Assembly (NCBI GenBank): GCA_020434605.1
Contig: JAGRAL010000113.1
Span: forward strand, 1 to 11,612
DNA: 11,612 nucleotides
Reading direction: 5' to 3'
Origin: Bdellovibrionales bacterium
GTDB taxonomy: Bacteria > Bdellovibrionota > Bdellovibrionia > Bdellovibrionales > UBA840
The notes beneath the pieces were generated by a model. It did not search any database and had not been told where the DNA came from. It was given only the letters and a program-made list of their open reading frames with translations. A program made the translations under genes and the position numbers. This document shows positions 1 to 6,217 of this stretch, piece by piece (positions within the stretch are counted from its first letter, which is position 1; each line of letters opens with the position of its first letter).

Positions 1-387
1 GTTGATAGCTTCGTACTCGTTTTCTCGCGTTTTATAAATTAATTCACCTTCGAAAGATACAGTACCTGATTGCACATAGCCGTTATAAATAACGCCAGTG
101 TTATTCTGATAGTTGATAAACATTTTATCAGCTTCGGCATAAACAGTGGGAGTTGTTAAAACCACATCATCTATGGCTTCAATAGTTTTTGTATCTAGGT
201 AAACGATAGCTTTTTTACAAGAGAGATACTGCTGTTGATAGATGACTTGAACATTCCCACTAAGTTGTAGCGTGTTGTTCGTCGTATCTCGAATCATATT
301 ATCAGCATTTTTTAAAATAATGCTTTCATGCGGGGCCGCAAATAAGATTTGAGAAACTATCCAAAATATTAGCAACATTACTCCCAT
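1..387 (-). CDS. lptD: LptD-like LPS-assembly outer membrane protein, N-terminal part (partial)
   Basis: The N-terminal 129 codons are in the window; the rest lies beyond the left edge. Residues 1-18 form a signal peptide (hydrophobic stretch MLLIFWIVSQILFAA, cleavage near AA|PH). Residues 23-129 have the OstA/LptA-like repeating pattern of the LptD N-terminal periplasmic domain: 'LQLSGNVQVIY', then 'YLSCKKAIVYLDTKTIEAIDDVVL', then 'NTGVIYNGYVQSG'. In the family, LptD works with LptE to insert lipopolysaccharide into the outer leaflet of the outer membrane, and this N-terminal domain receives LPS from the LptA bridge. The beta-barrel that would separate LptD from LptA is out of view, so LptA is the alternative; the 'tG.i.ngyv..g' stretch favours LptD. 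The gene follows the cyclase gene by 28 bp on the same strand. ATG at 387 is chosen because it leaves a full signal peptide, although no Shine-Dalgarno sequence precedes it and a hairpin covers it. Confidence 0.65.
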   Translation of the reverse strand, partial: MGVMLLIFWIVSQILFAAPHESIILKNADNMIRDTTNNTLQLSGNVQVIYQQQYLSCKKAIVYLDTKTIEAIDDVVLTTPTVYAEADKMFINYQNNTGVIYNGYVQSGTVSFEGELIYKTRENEYEAIN

Positions 388-406
388 GATTATGAAGTAT
401 CATGGG
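383..406 (-). repeat. Perfect inverted repeat over the lptD-like start codon
   Basis: CCCATGAT at 383-390 and ATCATGGG at 399-406 are exact reverse complements separated by 8 nt. In the minus-strand mRNA this forms an 8-bp stem with an 8-nt loop. The ATG at 387-385 sits in the 3' arm. The cyclase stop codon (416-418) lies 9 nt upstream of the stem. There is no U-tract after it, so it is not an intrinsic terminator. A role in gating or coupling translation is inference. Confidence 0.6.
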
Positions 407-415
407 TTTGTCTAG

Positions 416-3097
416 CTATTTTGTCTTCATGTCAAAGACGCCATCCCACCCAGCAGGAGGAGGTTCTGCAATATATGCTACTGCTCTTTCTAGAAATAAG
501 AGTGATGGGCCATCATCCGGTATGACTTTCAGAGCATTTTCAAAGGTTTTTGCTGCTTCAGAAAACTTACCGTCGCTATAGAGAGCATATCCTTCATTAA
601 AAATAGTGATTACGTTGAGTTTTTGTTCATTTTTAAAGCTATTTTTTGCGCCAACTAGCTCAAATATTTTAACGGGTTCTAGTTTTCCTTTAACTCTCAC
701 TCGATCAATTTCTCGAGTCACAAATACTGATTTTACATCCTCATTCGTAAACTCAGAAATAATAATATTAGTTCCATACTGCTTATTAATTCCCTCTAAT
801 CTAGAGCCTAAGTTTACGGCATCACCCATAACAGTATAACTACGCACAGTTTCAGAGCCCATATTTCCAACACTCATTTCACCTGTGTTAATGCCGATTC
901 CGATATCAATCGGAGGTAGACCTTGTGTTTCGTAAAGTTTATTTAGTCCATCTAGCTTAGACATCATATCCAGTGCGCATAAGCATGCCATTTTTCCGTG
1001 GTCTGCATATTGAATAGGTGCGCCAAAGAAAGCCATTACCGCATCACCCATATATTTATCCAGAGTACCTTTATTTTTAAAAACTAATTCTGTCATAGGT
1101 GTTAAATAGGAGTTCAAAAAATCACCCAAAGCTTTAGGATCTAATTTTTCAGAAATGGTTGTAAAGCCTCTAACATCTGAGAATAAAACACTCATTCTTA
1201 TTTTTTTACCACCCAGCTCGATGTTCTTAGCATCTTTTAATACCTCTTCAACAATGGCAGGGGATACGTACTTTTGAAACGTACCTTTTAGCTCACGTTT
1301 ATTTTTTTCTTCTGTAAAATATTTATAAATTGTAAGTCCGATATAAAGAGTAACAATCAGGGTTAGTGGTAAAATAATATTAACCACGGTTCCCTTTTTG
1401 TAGAAGTGTTCAAAATCTATATAAAGAGTGCTAACAATCGCAAAAGCTGCAAATAGTGAGCTATGAATAGCTCCTAGTCTTGCCATAGCTAAGCTAATTA
1501 AAATACCTATGGTAAGTAAAATATAAAACATATATTCTACTTCATTTGGCAGATCTAATAAAAAATCATTTCTTAAAAGGTTATCAATGACGTTAGCGTG
1601 TGTTTCTACTCCTGGAAAGTTTTCTTCAAATGGAGTAACTCGTAAATCGTAAATACCCACAGCAGTTGCCCCTAAAACAAAAATTTTATCTTTAAACCAC
1701 TCTGCTTTTTTAACGGTATATTTTTCTTCTTTACCATTATTTCTCATAGTAATGACGGCAGTATCTTTGTTATTAAATAATTCAGCCACACTAATATGCG
1801 GAAACATTTTTTGCGGTCCTGCGTAGTTAATTCTAAGGGCAGCCGTCAAATCCAATGGTAGTTGGGCTACAGCTTCTCCAGAGTCTAGATTTAAAAGTTG
1901 AAAATCTTTAATACCTGTTAATTGTGGCGAGACGGGGTCGGCTTGCTCTGTAAATATCGCCGCATTATTTTTTAAAAGCATAATTGTTTTTAGTGCGATC
2001 GACGGAAAATAGATGTCTCCGTACTTAGCAATTAAGTTAGATCTTCTGATTGTTCCATCTTTATCTAAGAAAGCATTAAAGTATCCAAAGTGTTTTGTCT
2101 TATCATTGTATTCCTGGATATTAGTTACTAAATGCTCAGCTCTAACAATGTGGCTTGAAGTAAAGCTGTAACGTAAAAAATCGATGAATTGTTCTGGCGT
2201 TAATTTTGAATAGTCTTTTGACTGTGGGAGCCAAGAACTTAAAAATTCTTTAAAATGTGGTAAGCTTTTATCTTGGCTAGGGTAAAGCCAGCCGGCACAA
2301 TAGCTTAGTTGTTCGTTAAGAACCACTTTCTCTAATTGTTTTTCAGTTAGGTCATGGTGCTGGCTACTAGCTTTTAATGCAATAGAGCTGAGCTGCATCT
2401 CTAAGTAAGCTGTAATATCTGACGGCAGGCTCACCTCAGGAATATCAGTTGTTGCTACCGCTAATTCTTGGGATTGTATAAAGCTATAAGCCGGGCGATT
2501 AGTATAAATTAAGTTAGCGCAACTTTCATTTACTCCTTGTAAAAAATAAGAAGATGGCTCGTAAAATGTACCTAGGATCAAATGGTCGGCGTGTTTCTCA
2601 ATGACTGAGGCCAGTACAGAATCAGTGTTGGCCCTTTGAATTTCATCTTCAATGCTTTGGTAAACGTTTGGATCTTTAAATTTTTTTTCTTTAAGCCTAT
2701 TTAAAGTTGTAACTGTTTCAGTAATGTTTTTTTCTGAAAATATAATATCGAACGCAATAAATTTAGCGCCAAGTTCAATGGTTCGATCTATAATTTTAGC
2801 AAAGACATCTCTTGAAAATGGCCATCTTCCGATTTTATTTAAAGATTCCTCATCTACTGTTAAAATAGCAACATCTTTTGATCCACGTCTGTCACCACGA
2901 AGTAGCATGCGATAATCGATAGATTTTAAGTGTAATTGCTGTAAAAAACTTTGAAGACCTTTTATTTGTGATTGTTCAGATACACGGTATAAATAATAAT
3001 CGCGTGCTAAAAAGCAAAATAAAATCGTAACAATTAATCCTAGTTTGAAGGCCGAAAATTGTAGTAACTTTAGTAGCAGTGACTTTAGTTTATTCAA
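416..3097 (-). CDS. CHASE2-domain class III adenylate cyclase with C-terminal TPR-like segment
   Basis: This 893-residue inner-membrane sensor cyclase should convert ATP to cAMP. It has an N-terminal membrane helix (about 18-33), a large periplasmic CHASE2 sensor (about 38-515, with 'VAILTVDEESLNKIGRWP' and 'FIAFDIIFSE'), three membrane helices (about 522-540, 545-561, 570-592), the linker 'KYVSPAIVEEVLKD', a catalytic domain (about 632-790) and a TPR-like tail (about 830-865). All class III residues are present: metal aspartates D641 (FSDVRGFT) and D685 (KYMGDAVMAF), adenine-selecting K681 with T755, and transition-state N762 and R766. The Lys/Thr pair is the class IIIb adenylate-specific pattern, which argues against guanylate cyclase. 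The start is TTG at 3097, with AGAGGA 8 nt upstream; the first in-frame ATG (codon 63) would delete the first helix. It overlaps rsmI by 8 bp, so translational coupling is likely. The sensed ligand cannot be read from the sequence. Confidence 0.93.
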   Translation of the reverse strand: MNKLKSLLLKLLQFSAFKLGLIVTILFCFLARDYYLYRVSEQSQIKGLQSFLQQLHLKSIDYRMLLRGDRRGSKDVAILTVDEESLNKIGRWPFSRDVFAKIIDRTIELGAKFIAFDIIFSEKNITETVTTLNRLKEKKFKDPNVYQSIEDEIQRANTDSVLASVIEKHADHLILGTFYEPSSYFLQGVNESCANLIYTNRPAYSFIQSQELAVATTDIPEVSLPSDITAYLEMQLSSIALKASSQHHDLTEKQLEKVVLNEQLSYCAGWLYPSQDKSLPHFKEFLSSWLPQSKDYSKLTPEQFIDFLRYSFTSSHIVRAEHLVTNIQEYNDKTKHFGYFNAFLDKDGTIRRSNLIAKYGDIYFPSIALKTIMLLKNNAAIFTEQADPVSPQLTGIKDFQLLNLDSGEAVAQLPLDLTAALRINYAGPQKMFPHISVAELFNNKDTAVITMRNNGKEEKYTVKKAEWFKDKIFVLGATAVGIYDLRVTPFEENFPGVETHANVIDNLLRNDFLLDLPNEVEYMFYILLTIGILISLAMARLGAIHSSLFAAFAIVSTLYIDFEHFYKKGTVVNIILPLTLIVTLYIGLTIYKYFTEEKNKRELKGTFQKYVSPAIVEEVLKDAKNIELGGKKIRMSVLFSDVRGFTTISEKLDPKALGDFLNSYLTPMTELVFKNKGTLDKYMGDAVMAFFGAPIQYADHGKMACLCALDMMSKLDGLNKLYETQGLPPIDIGIGINTGEMSVGNMGSETVRSYTVMGDAVNLGSRLEGINKQYGTNIIISEFTNEDVKSVFVTREIDRVRVKGKLEPVKIFELVGAKNSFKNEQKLNVITIFNEGYALYSDGKFSEAAKTFENALKVIPDDGPSLLFLERAVAYIAEPPPAGWDGVFDMKTK

Positions 3098-3983
3098 TGT
3101 CAGTATCCTCTTTTAGCTGTTCTATCCAAGTGTAAACTTCGTTGCGTTTTACATCGTACTTAGTTTTAATTTTTTCTAAAATTTCTTTGTTGCTTAAGCC
3201 CTGGTTTAACATGGCTGTGATTTCTTCATGTATTGCCTGTTGGTGATCAGCCTTAGTTTCTGATGGCGTAAATATAAGAACAAACTCTCCTTTAGGAGAA
3301 GTTTTGGTAAACTTCTCAATCGCATCTTCAAAGGTAGAATAGATGTACTCTTCATATTTTTTAGAAATTTCACGTCCAATGAATACTTTTCTACCCGGTA
3401 AGTTGTCTTTAGCTACTGTTAAAGTTTCTAGCAGGCGGTGAGGGCTTTCATAAAACACTAAGCTGTCTTCGCTATTTTGAATTTTAGTAAATAAAGATTT
3501 TTTCTCATTTGCTTTGTTTGGTAAAAAGCCAAAAAACTGAATGTTTGAAGTCAAAGGATACATAGATAAAGCGGTTGCTAGTGCCGAAGGACCTGGGATG
3601 CTAGTGACGTAGATGTTATTTTCAAGCATTTTTTTAAGTGCTTTAGCTCCTGGGTCTGAGATATTTAATGTGCCTGCATCAGACACAAGACAAACTGATT
3701 TTCCATTTTTTATTAGCCCTAAAATTCCGTCAGCAGATTGTGATTCGTTGTTTTTGTGATGTGCAATTAAGTTCCATTTATGACGTAGAACTTGGTTCAT
3801 TGTATTTTGAAAAGTTCTGGTATCCTCACATGCTATAATGTCTGCAGATAGTAAAATCTCTATGGACCTAAGACCAATGTCTTTAGGGTTTCCAATAGGC
3901 ATCGCAATTAAATATAGCCCTGGTTGAAGCTTAGTTGTGTTTAGCTCAATTGTAGTCAAGACTAGGCCCTTTGTGTGTTGCAA
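3090..3983 (-). CDS. rsmI: RsmI: 16S rRNA (cytidine-1402-2'-O)-methyltransferase
   Basis: RsmI is the SAM-dependent enzyme that 2'-O-methylates C1402 in the ribosomal decoding centre; it belongs to the tetrapyrrole-methylase fold. Numbering from codon 3983, family signatures are 'LYLIAMPIGNPKDIGLR' (24-39), EDTR (53-56), SDAGT...ISDPG (101-112), IPGPSA (129-134), FFGFLPNK (150-157), 'LVFYESPHRLLETL' (175-188), GREISKKYEE (203-212) and KGEFVLIF (231-238), plus the C-terminal helical domain. Length is normal for the family. The usual SDAGTPxISDPG reads SDAGTLNISDPG here, so the loop proline is Leu106. No ATG fits, as the first (codon 28) lies inside the SAM motif. TTG at 3983 gives the longest frame, but TTG at 3959 has AAAGGG 7 nt upstream and gives a more usual N-terminus, so 3959 may be the real start (289 aa). 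First gene of the leftward unit. Confidence 0.95.
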   Translation of the reverse strand: MQHTKGLVLTTIELNTTKLQPGLYLIAMPIGNPKDIGLRSIEILLSADIIACEDTRTFQNTMNQVLRHKWNLIAHHKNNESQSADGILGLIKNGKSVCLVSDAGTLNISDPGAKALKKMLENNIYVTSIPGPSALATALSMYPLTSNIQFFGFLPNKANEKKSLFTKIQNSEDSLVFYESPHRLLETLTVAKDNLPGRKVFIGREISKKYEEYIYSTFEDAIEKFTKTSPKGEFVLIFTPSETKADHQQAIHEEITAMLNQGLSNKEILEKIKTKYDVKRNEVYTWIEQLKEDTDIE

Positions 3984-3990
3984 ACTTCGC

Positions 3991-4018
3991 TTGCTGTTTT
4001 TATACTTAAAGATATAAT
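3991..4018 (+). promoter_or_regulatory. Probable sigma70-type promoter of the STAS gene
   Basis: The -35 element TTGCTG (3991-3996) and a perfect -10 element TATAAT (4013-4018) are separated by 16 bp. The expected start point near 4025 gives a leader of about 12 nt. The gap to the divergent rsmI gene is only 53 bp, so the rsmI promoter must overlap this one or lie inside the STAS gene; a minus-strand TATAAA (3999-4004) is present but has no convincing -35. Confidence 0.55.
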
Positions 4019-4036
4019 TTTCTATTCGAGGTTAAT

Positions 4037-4453
4037 ATGCAAGCGAGAATTCGTAAATCAAAACAAATCATTAGTGTAGACTTAATAGGTAAGGTTGATT
4101 ACGAAACTCTAGAGGGCTTTATTGATCTTTGTCGTCATGAACTAAAAGGTAACAATATTGTATTTAATCTTGAAGCATTGTCCTTTGTAGGGTCTTGTGG
4201 AGTTACTAATTTTTTAAATATCCTAGCAAATCTTCAGCGTGTGCCTATGACACGAATTAAGTATGTTTGCATGGCTAAAGAATTTGTTAAGTTATTTCAA
4301 AGTATGGAAGAAACAAAGCAAGTGCCTCTAGCTCTTTATCTTACTGAATTTGAGGCTGTTAAAAGCTTTGAAACTCCTGATGTTGTAGTGGCTTCTGAAT
4401 CAGAAACCGCTACTGTTCCACATGAGTTAAATCATCAAGATCTTGAAAGTTAG
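4037..4453 (+). CDS. STAS-domain protein, anti-sigma-factor-antagonist type
   Basis: A 138-residue soluble protein whose residues 5-112 follow the STAS fold: 'IISVDLIGKVDYETLEGFIDLCRHEL' (strand, strand, helix), then 'NNIVFNLEALSFVGSCGVTNFLNIL' holding the signature loop, then a helix and 'IKYVCMAKEFVKLFQSM'. In SpoIIAA-type proteins the loop reads D-S-S-G and its first serine is phosphorylated by a partner kinase. Here it is G52-S53-C54-G55, so the serine is kept and the preceding aspartate is lost. Residues 114-138 are an acidic, probably disordered tail. Such proteins usually switch a partner (an anti-sigma kinase or a stressosome-like complex) by phosphorylation, but no kinase or sigma factor gene is adjacent. 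The ATG has GAGG 5 nt upstream. The gene is alone on its strand and its 3' end overlaps the opposing coiled-coil gene by 44 bp. Confidence 0.8.
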   Translation: MQARIRKSKQIISVDLIGKVDYETLEGFIDLCRHELKGNNIVFNLEALSFVGSCGVTNFLNILANLQRVPMTRIKYVCMAKEFVKLFQSMEETKQVPLALYLTEFEAVKSFETPDVVVASESETATVPHELNHQDLES

Positions 4454-5351
4454 CATAACCATCTAGCTTTTGTTGCAAAAGCCTTTTTTCCATATCTTGC
4501 TGTTGAGTTTTGTTCTTTAACTCAATAACAGTTTGCTGCATTTTTCTGATTTGCTCTTCAAACTTTCTTTCTAATTCAAAGCGAGCTCTTTCAGCAGAAA
4601 TAGCTCGGTTTTTTGCTAACGTATATTCGTCATCAATATTTTCTAGTAGATTCATTCTCTGATTCATTTTGTGCATCTTGCTCTGCATTTGATCGCTTTT
4701 TTCTCTCTCAATGCATAAAATTTCTTCCATATGCTCCATACGAATCTTCCATTCATTGTTAATAGCTTCAATCCGTTCGCTGTTAGCTTTTTCTGTAGCT
4801 TTAGCTGCCTGTTGTAACTGCGCAATGCGTGACTCTAAAAGATGATTTTCTCTTTCTAACTCTTCAGCCTGCCCTTGTAGATATGAAATTTTAGCTGCTA
4901 AATCTTGAAAGTAAGGTTTAATTTTTTCTTGTACTTTTTGTTTAAACTTACTGAGGCTTGCTACAGATTTTTTAAGTGCTTCATTCTCTGAGTTAAAGCT
5001 TGCAAGATCGCCCGTATGTAAAGAGTAAAGTTTAGCATAGTCTTTTTCAGTTTGTGCAAGAGTCATTTTTAATGCTTGAAGTTCGTTTTCTTTTTGAATG
5101 ACTAATTCTCTGTTGAGTAGGGAAGAGTCAGAGATAGATTGATTTTGGTTTTTTAAGTGTTGGATTTTCTCATTGTATTGCATAAGTTGTAATTCTAATT
5201 CACCTACGCGTCTTAGACTAACTGCAACTCGTGCCATTAAATCCTGATTTTGCTTTAGCATTTCTTCTGTAGCAGGATCTTTTTTCATAAATTGAGGTGC
5301 TGGCAACTCATTTGGTAAAGGTATTTCCGTCCTAGAAATGACATCTTTCAT
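4410..5351 (-). CDS. Cytoplasmic long coiled-coil protein, function unknown
   Basis: A 313-residue protein not assignable to a named family. Residues 1-26 are proline-rich and non-helical ('IPLPNELPAPQF'). Residues 28-296 are almost continuous heptad-type sequence rich in E, K, Q, L and M, with one central proline (P146, in 'KIKPYFQDL') that may break the rod in two. The tail (298-313) is acidic. No signal peptide or membrane helix is visible, so a cytoplasmic rod or scaffold is likely. Candidates by look only are polar scaffold, cell-shape filament or division-associated rod. The start is well set: GGAGG at 5356-5360 is 4 nt before ATG. A plausible promoter and a leader hairpin lie upstream. 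Its last codons overlap the STAS gene tail to tail. Confidence 0.8.
   Translation of the reverse strand: MKDVISRTEIPLPNELPAPQFMKKDPATEEMLKQNQDLMARVAVSLRRVGELELQLMQYNEKIQHLKNQNQSISDSSLLNRELVIQKENELQALKMTLAQTEKDYAKLYSLHTGDLASFNSENEALKKSVASLSKFKQKVQEKIKPYFQDLAAKISYLQGQAEELERENHLLESRIAQLQQAAKATEKANSERIEAINNEWKIRMEHMEEILCIEREKSDQMQSKMHKMNQRMNLLENIDDEYTLAKNRAISAERARFELERKFEEQIRKMQQTVIELKNKTQQQDMEKRLLQQKLDGYANFQDLDDLTHVEQ
4466..4489 (+). terminator. Intrinsic terminator of the STAS gene, inside the opposing gene
   Basis: GCTTTTG (4466-4472) pairs perfectly with CAAAAGC (4476-4482) across a 3-nt loop, followed by CTTTTTT (4483-4489). It starts 12 nt after the STAS stop codon. The whole element lies within the coding region of the minus-strand coiled-coil gene. 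Read leftward it has no U-tract, so it should act only on rightward transcripts. Confidence 0.8.
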
Positions 5352-5363
5352 ATATCCTCCGTG

Positions 5364-5383
5364 ATATGGGCTTTAGCCCGTAT
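5364..5383 (-). promoter_or_regulatory. Leader hairpin just upstream of the coiled-coil gene's ribosome binding site
   Basis: In the minus-strand transcript GGGC-TAAA-GCCC forms a tetraloop hairpin (5368-5379), extended outward to ATACGGGC/GCCCATAT with one C-A mismatch. It ends 3 nt before GGAGG (5356-5360). It would sit close to the predicted 5' end of the mRNA, where it could protect the message or tune access to the ribosome binding site. The function is inference. Confidence 0.4.
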
Positions 5384-5387
5384 GAAT

Positions 5388-5417
5388 ATTGTCTCAAACT
5401 GAAGCAGGACTTGTCAA
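5388..5417 (-). promoter_or_regulatory. Possible promoter of the coiled-coil gene
   Basis: On the minus strand a perfect TTGACA (5417-5412) is followed after 18 bp by GACAAT (5393-5388), which keeps the important second A and last T of TATAAT. The start point would fall near 5381, giving a leader of about 30 nt that begins with the hairpin. The -10 match is modest. Confidence 0.4.
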
Positions 5418-5474
5418 AAGTAGGGTTTATGATGGCCCCACTTTAGTAGGGCTATTATTAGCCGATACTTAAGT

Positions 5475-6056
5475 ATGGGCGCAGAGAAGTTTGATGATAA
5501 TAATAGGCAATTAAGCGATGACATAAGCTTAAACACCACTGTGGTGGAGTTGGATCCTGACTTTATATCTTCTATGAGCTCAGGAGATAATTTAAAAGCT
5601 ACGGTCTTAAGTCTAGCTAAAACAGGAAGTTTTGATTTAGCCAAGAGCGAGTTGAAGTTTTACCAGCAGCAAAACATGAGTACTCCTGGGTTTGAGTTTA
5701 GAACCAAGCACTACTTTGCCCACTGTATGGAACTTTTAGATGCCATTGATAATCTAAAACATATACCTAACTTTGAAAGCCTGCGTGCCGCTCAACAAAA
5801 GCAGATTCGTGAAAGAATCATGGTTTATGGGCAAGATTTAAGTTCGATCCTAGGTCGAATTGATAAAGTGACTAATGACTTAAAAATCCAAGATATTAGA
5901 TCCACAATGTGGGTATTAAGAACGGCAACTTTTTGTGTGGCCGGTATTATCTTTATGCTCGCCATGATCGAGGGAGTCCATACGGTGGGTAGTCCTATAA
6001 CCACCGTGGCTAACCAGATTTATAATTGGATTATTTATATTTTAGAGCACAGTTAG
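5475..6056 (+). CDS. Conserved-looking membrane protein of unknown function
   Basis: A 193-residue protein I do not recognise. Residues 1-140 are soluble and mainly helical: an acidic start (1-35), a helix-rich stretch (39-98) whose 'VLSLAKTGSFDLAKSELKFY' resembles a TPR-like helix pair, and an amphipathic coil (101-140). Residues about 149-166 form a clear membrane helix ('ATFCVAGIIFMLAMI') and 178-190 a second short hydrophobic stretch ('QIYNWIIYIL'), so it is anchored by its C-terminus with most of the protein probably cytoplasmic. ATG at 5475 is the first start after an in-frame stop near 5428, but no Shine-Dalgarno sequence precedes it and the promoter is unclear (TATTAT at 5453-5458 is a weak candidate). 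Its TAG stop forms part of the left end of a 160-bp palindrome shared with the convergent VKOR-DsbA gene. Confidence 0.7.
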   Translation: MGAEKFDDNNRQLSDDISLNTTVVELDPDFISSMSSGDNLKATVLSLAKTGSFDLAKSELKFYQQQNMSTPGFEFRTKHYFAHCMELLDAIDNLKHIPNFESLRAAQQKQIRERIMVYGQDLSSILGRIDKVTNDLKIQDIRSTMWVLRTATFCVAGIIFMLAMIEGVHTVGSPITTVANQIYNWIIYILEHS

Positions 6057-6214
6057 GGCGTGTACTAATTTCATAAATCTACTTCGAAATCAAATTAAGC
6101 ACAATTTCAGCATTACTCGTCGTCAAAATAGCTCTACTATTTCTACTCCTCATGCTTTGAGCTTGTGCTTAATTAGATCTCTCACAAACGATTTCTGAAA
6201 TGAGCACGCGCCCT
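6055..6214. repeat. 160-bp imperfect palindrome between convergent genes
   Basis: The left arm from 6055 and the reverse complement of the right arm from 6214 match at 21 of the first 25 positions (shared blocks AGGGCG, ATTTCA, AAATC). After an internal loop of 13 versus 15 nt they match perfectly over AATTAAGCACAA, then over TCA and GCAT. At the centre is a small hairpin AAATAG-CTCTA-CTATTT. The element takes in the last two bases of the upstream gene's stop codon and ends 3 bp before the opposing stop codon. It could act as a bidirectional terminator or be a relic of a palindromic repeat (REP- or MITE-like). No target-site duplication or U-tract is obvious. Confidence 0.7.
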
Positions 6215-6217
6215 GAA

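Noticed and set aside
606..839. Plus-strand open frame of 77 codons
   Set aside because: It lies wholly inside the catalytic-domain codons of the cyclase gene, has no ribosome binding site and shows no domain pattern.
5414..5644. Minus-strand open frame of 76 codons
   Set aside because: It is antisense to the start of the membrane protein gene at 5475 and spans a likely promoter region. The protein looks like frame noise.
6055..6214. Reading the palindrome as a complete insertion sequence or MITE
   Set aside because: There is no transposase and no obvious target-site duplication. It is reported only as a palindromic repeat of unknown origin.
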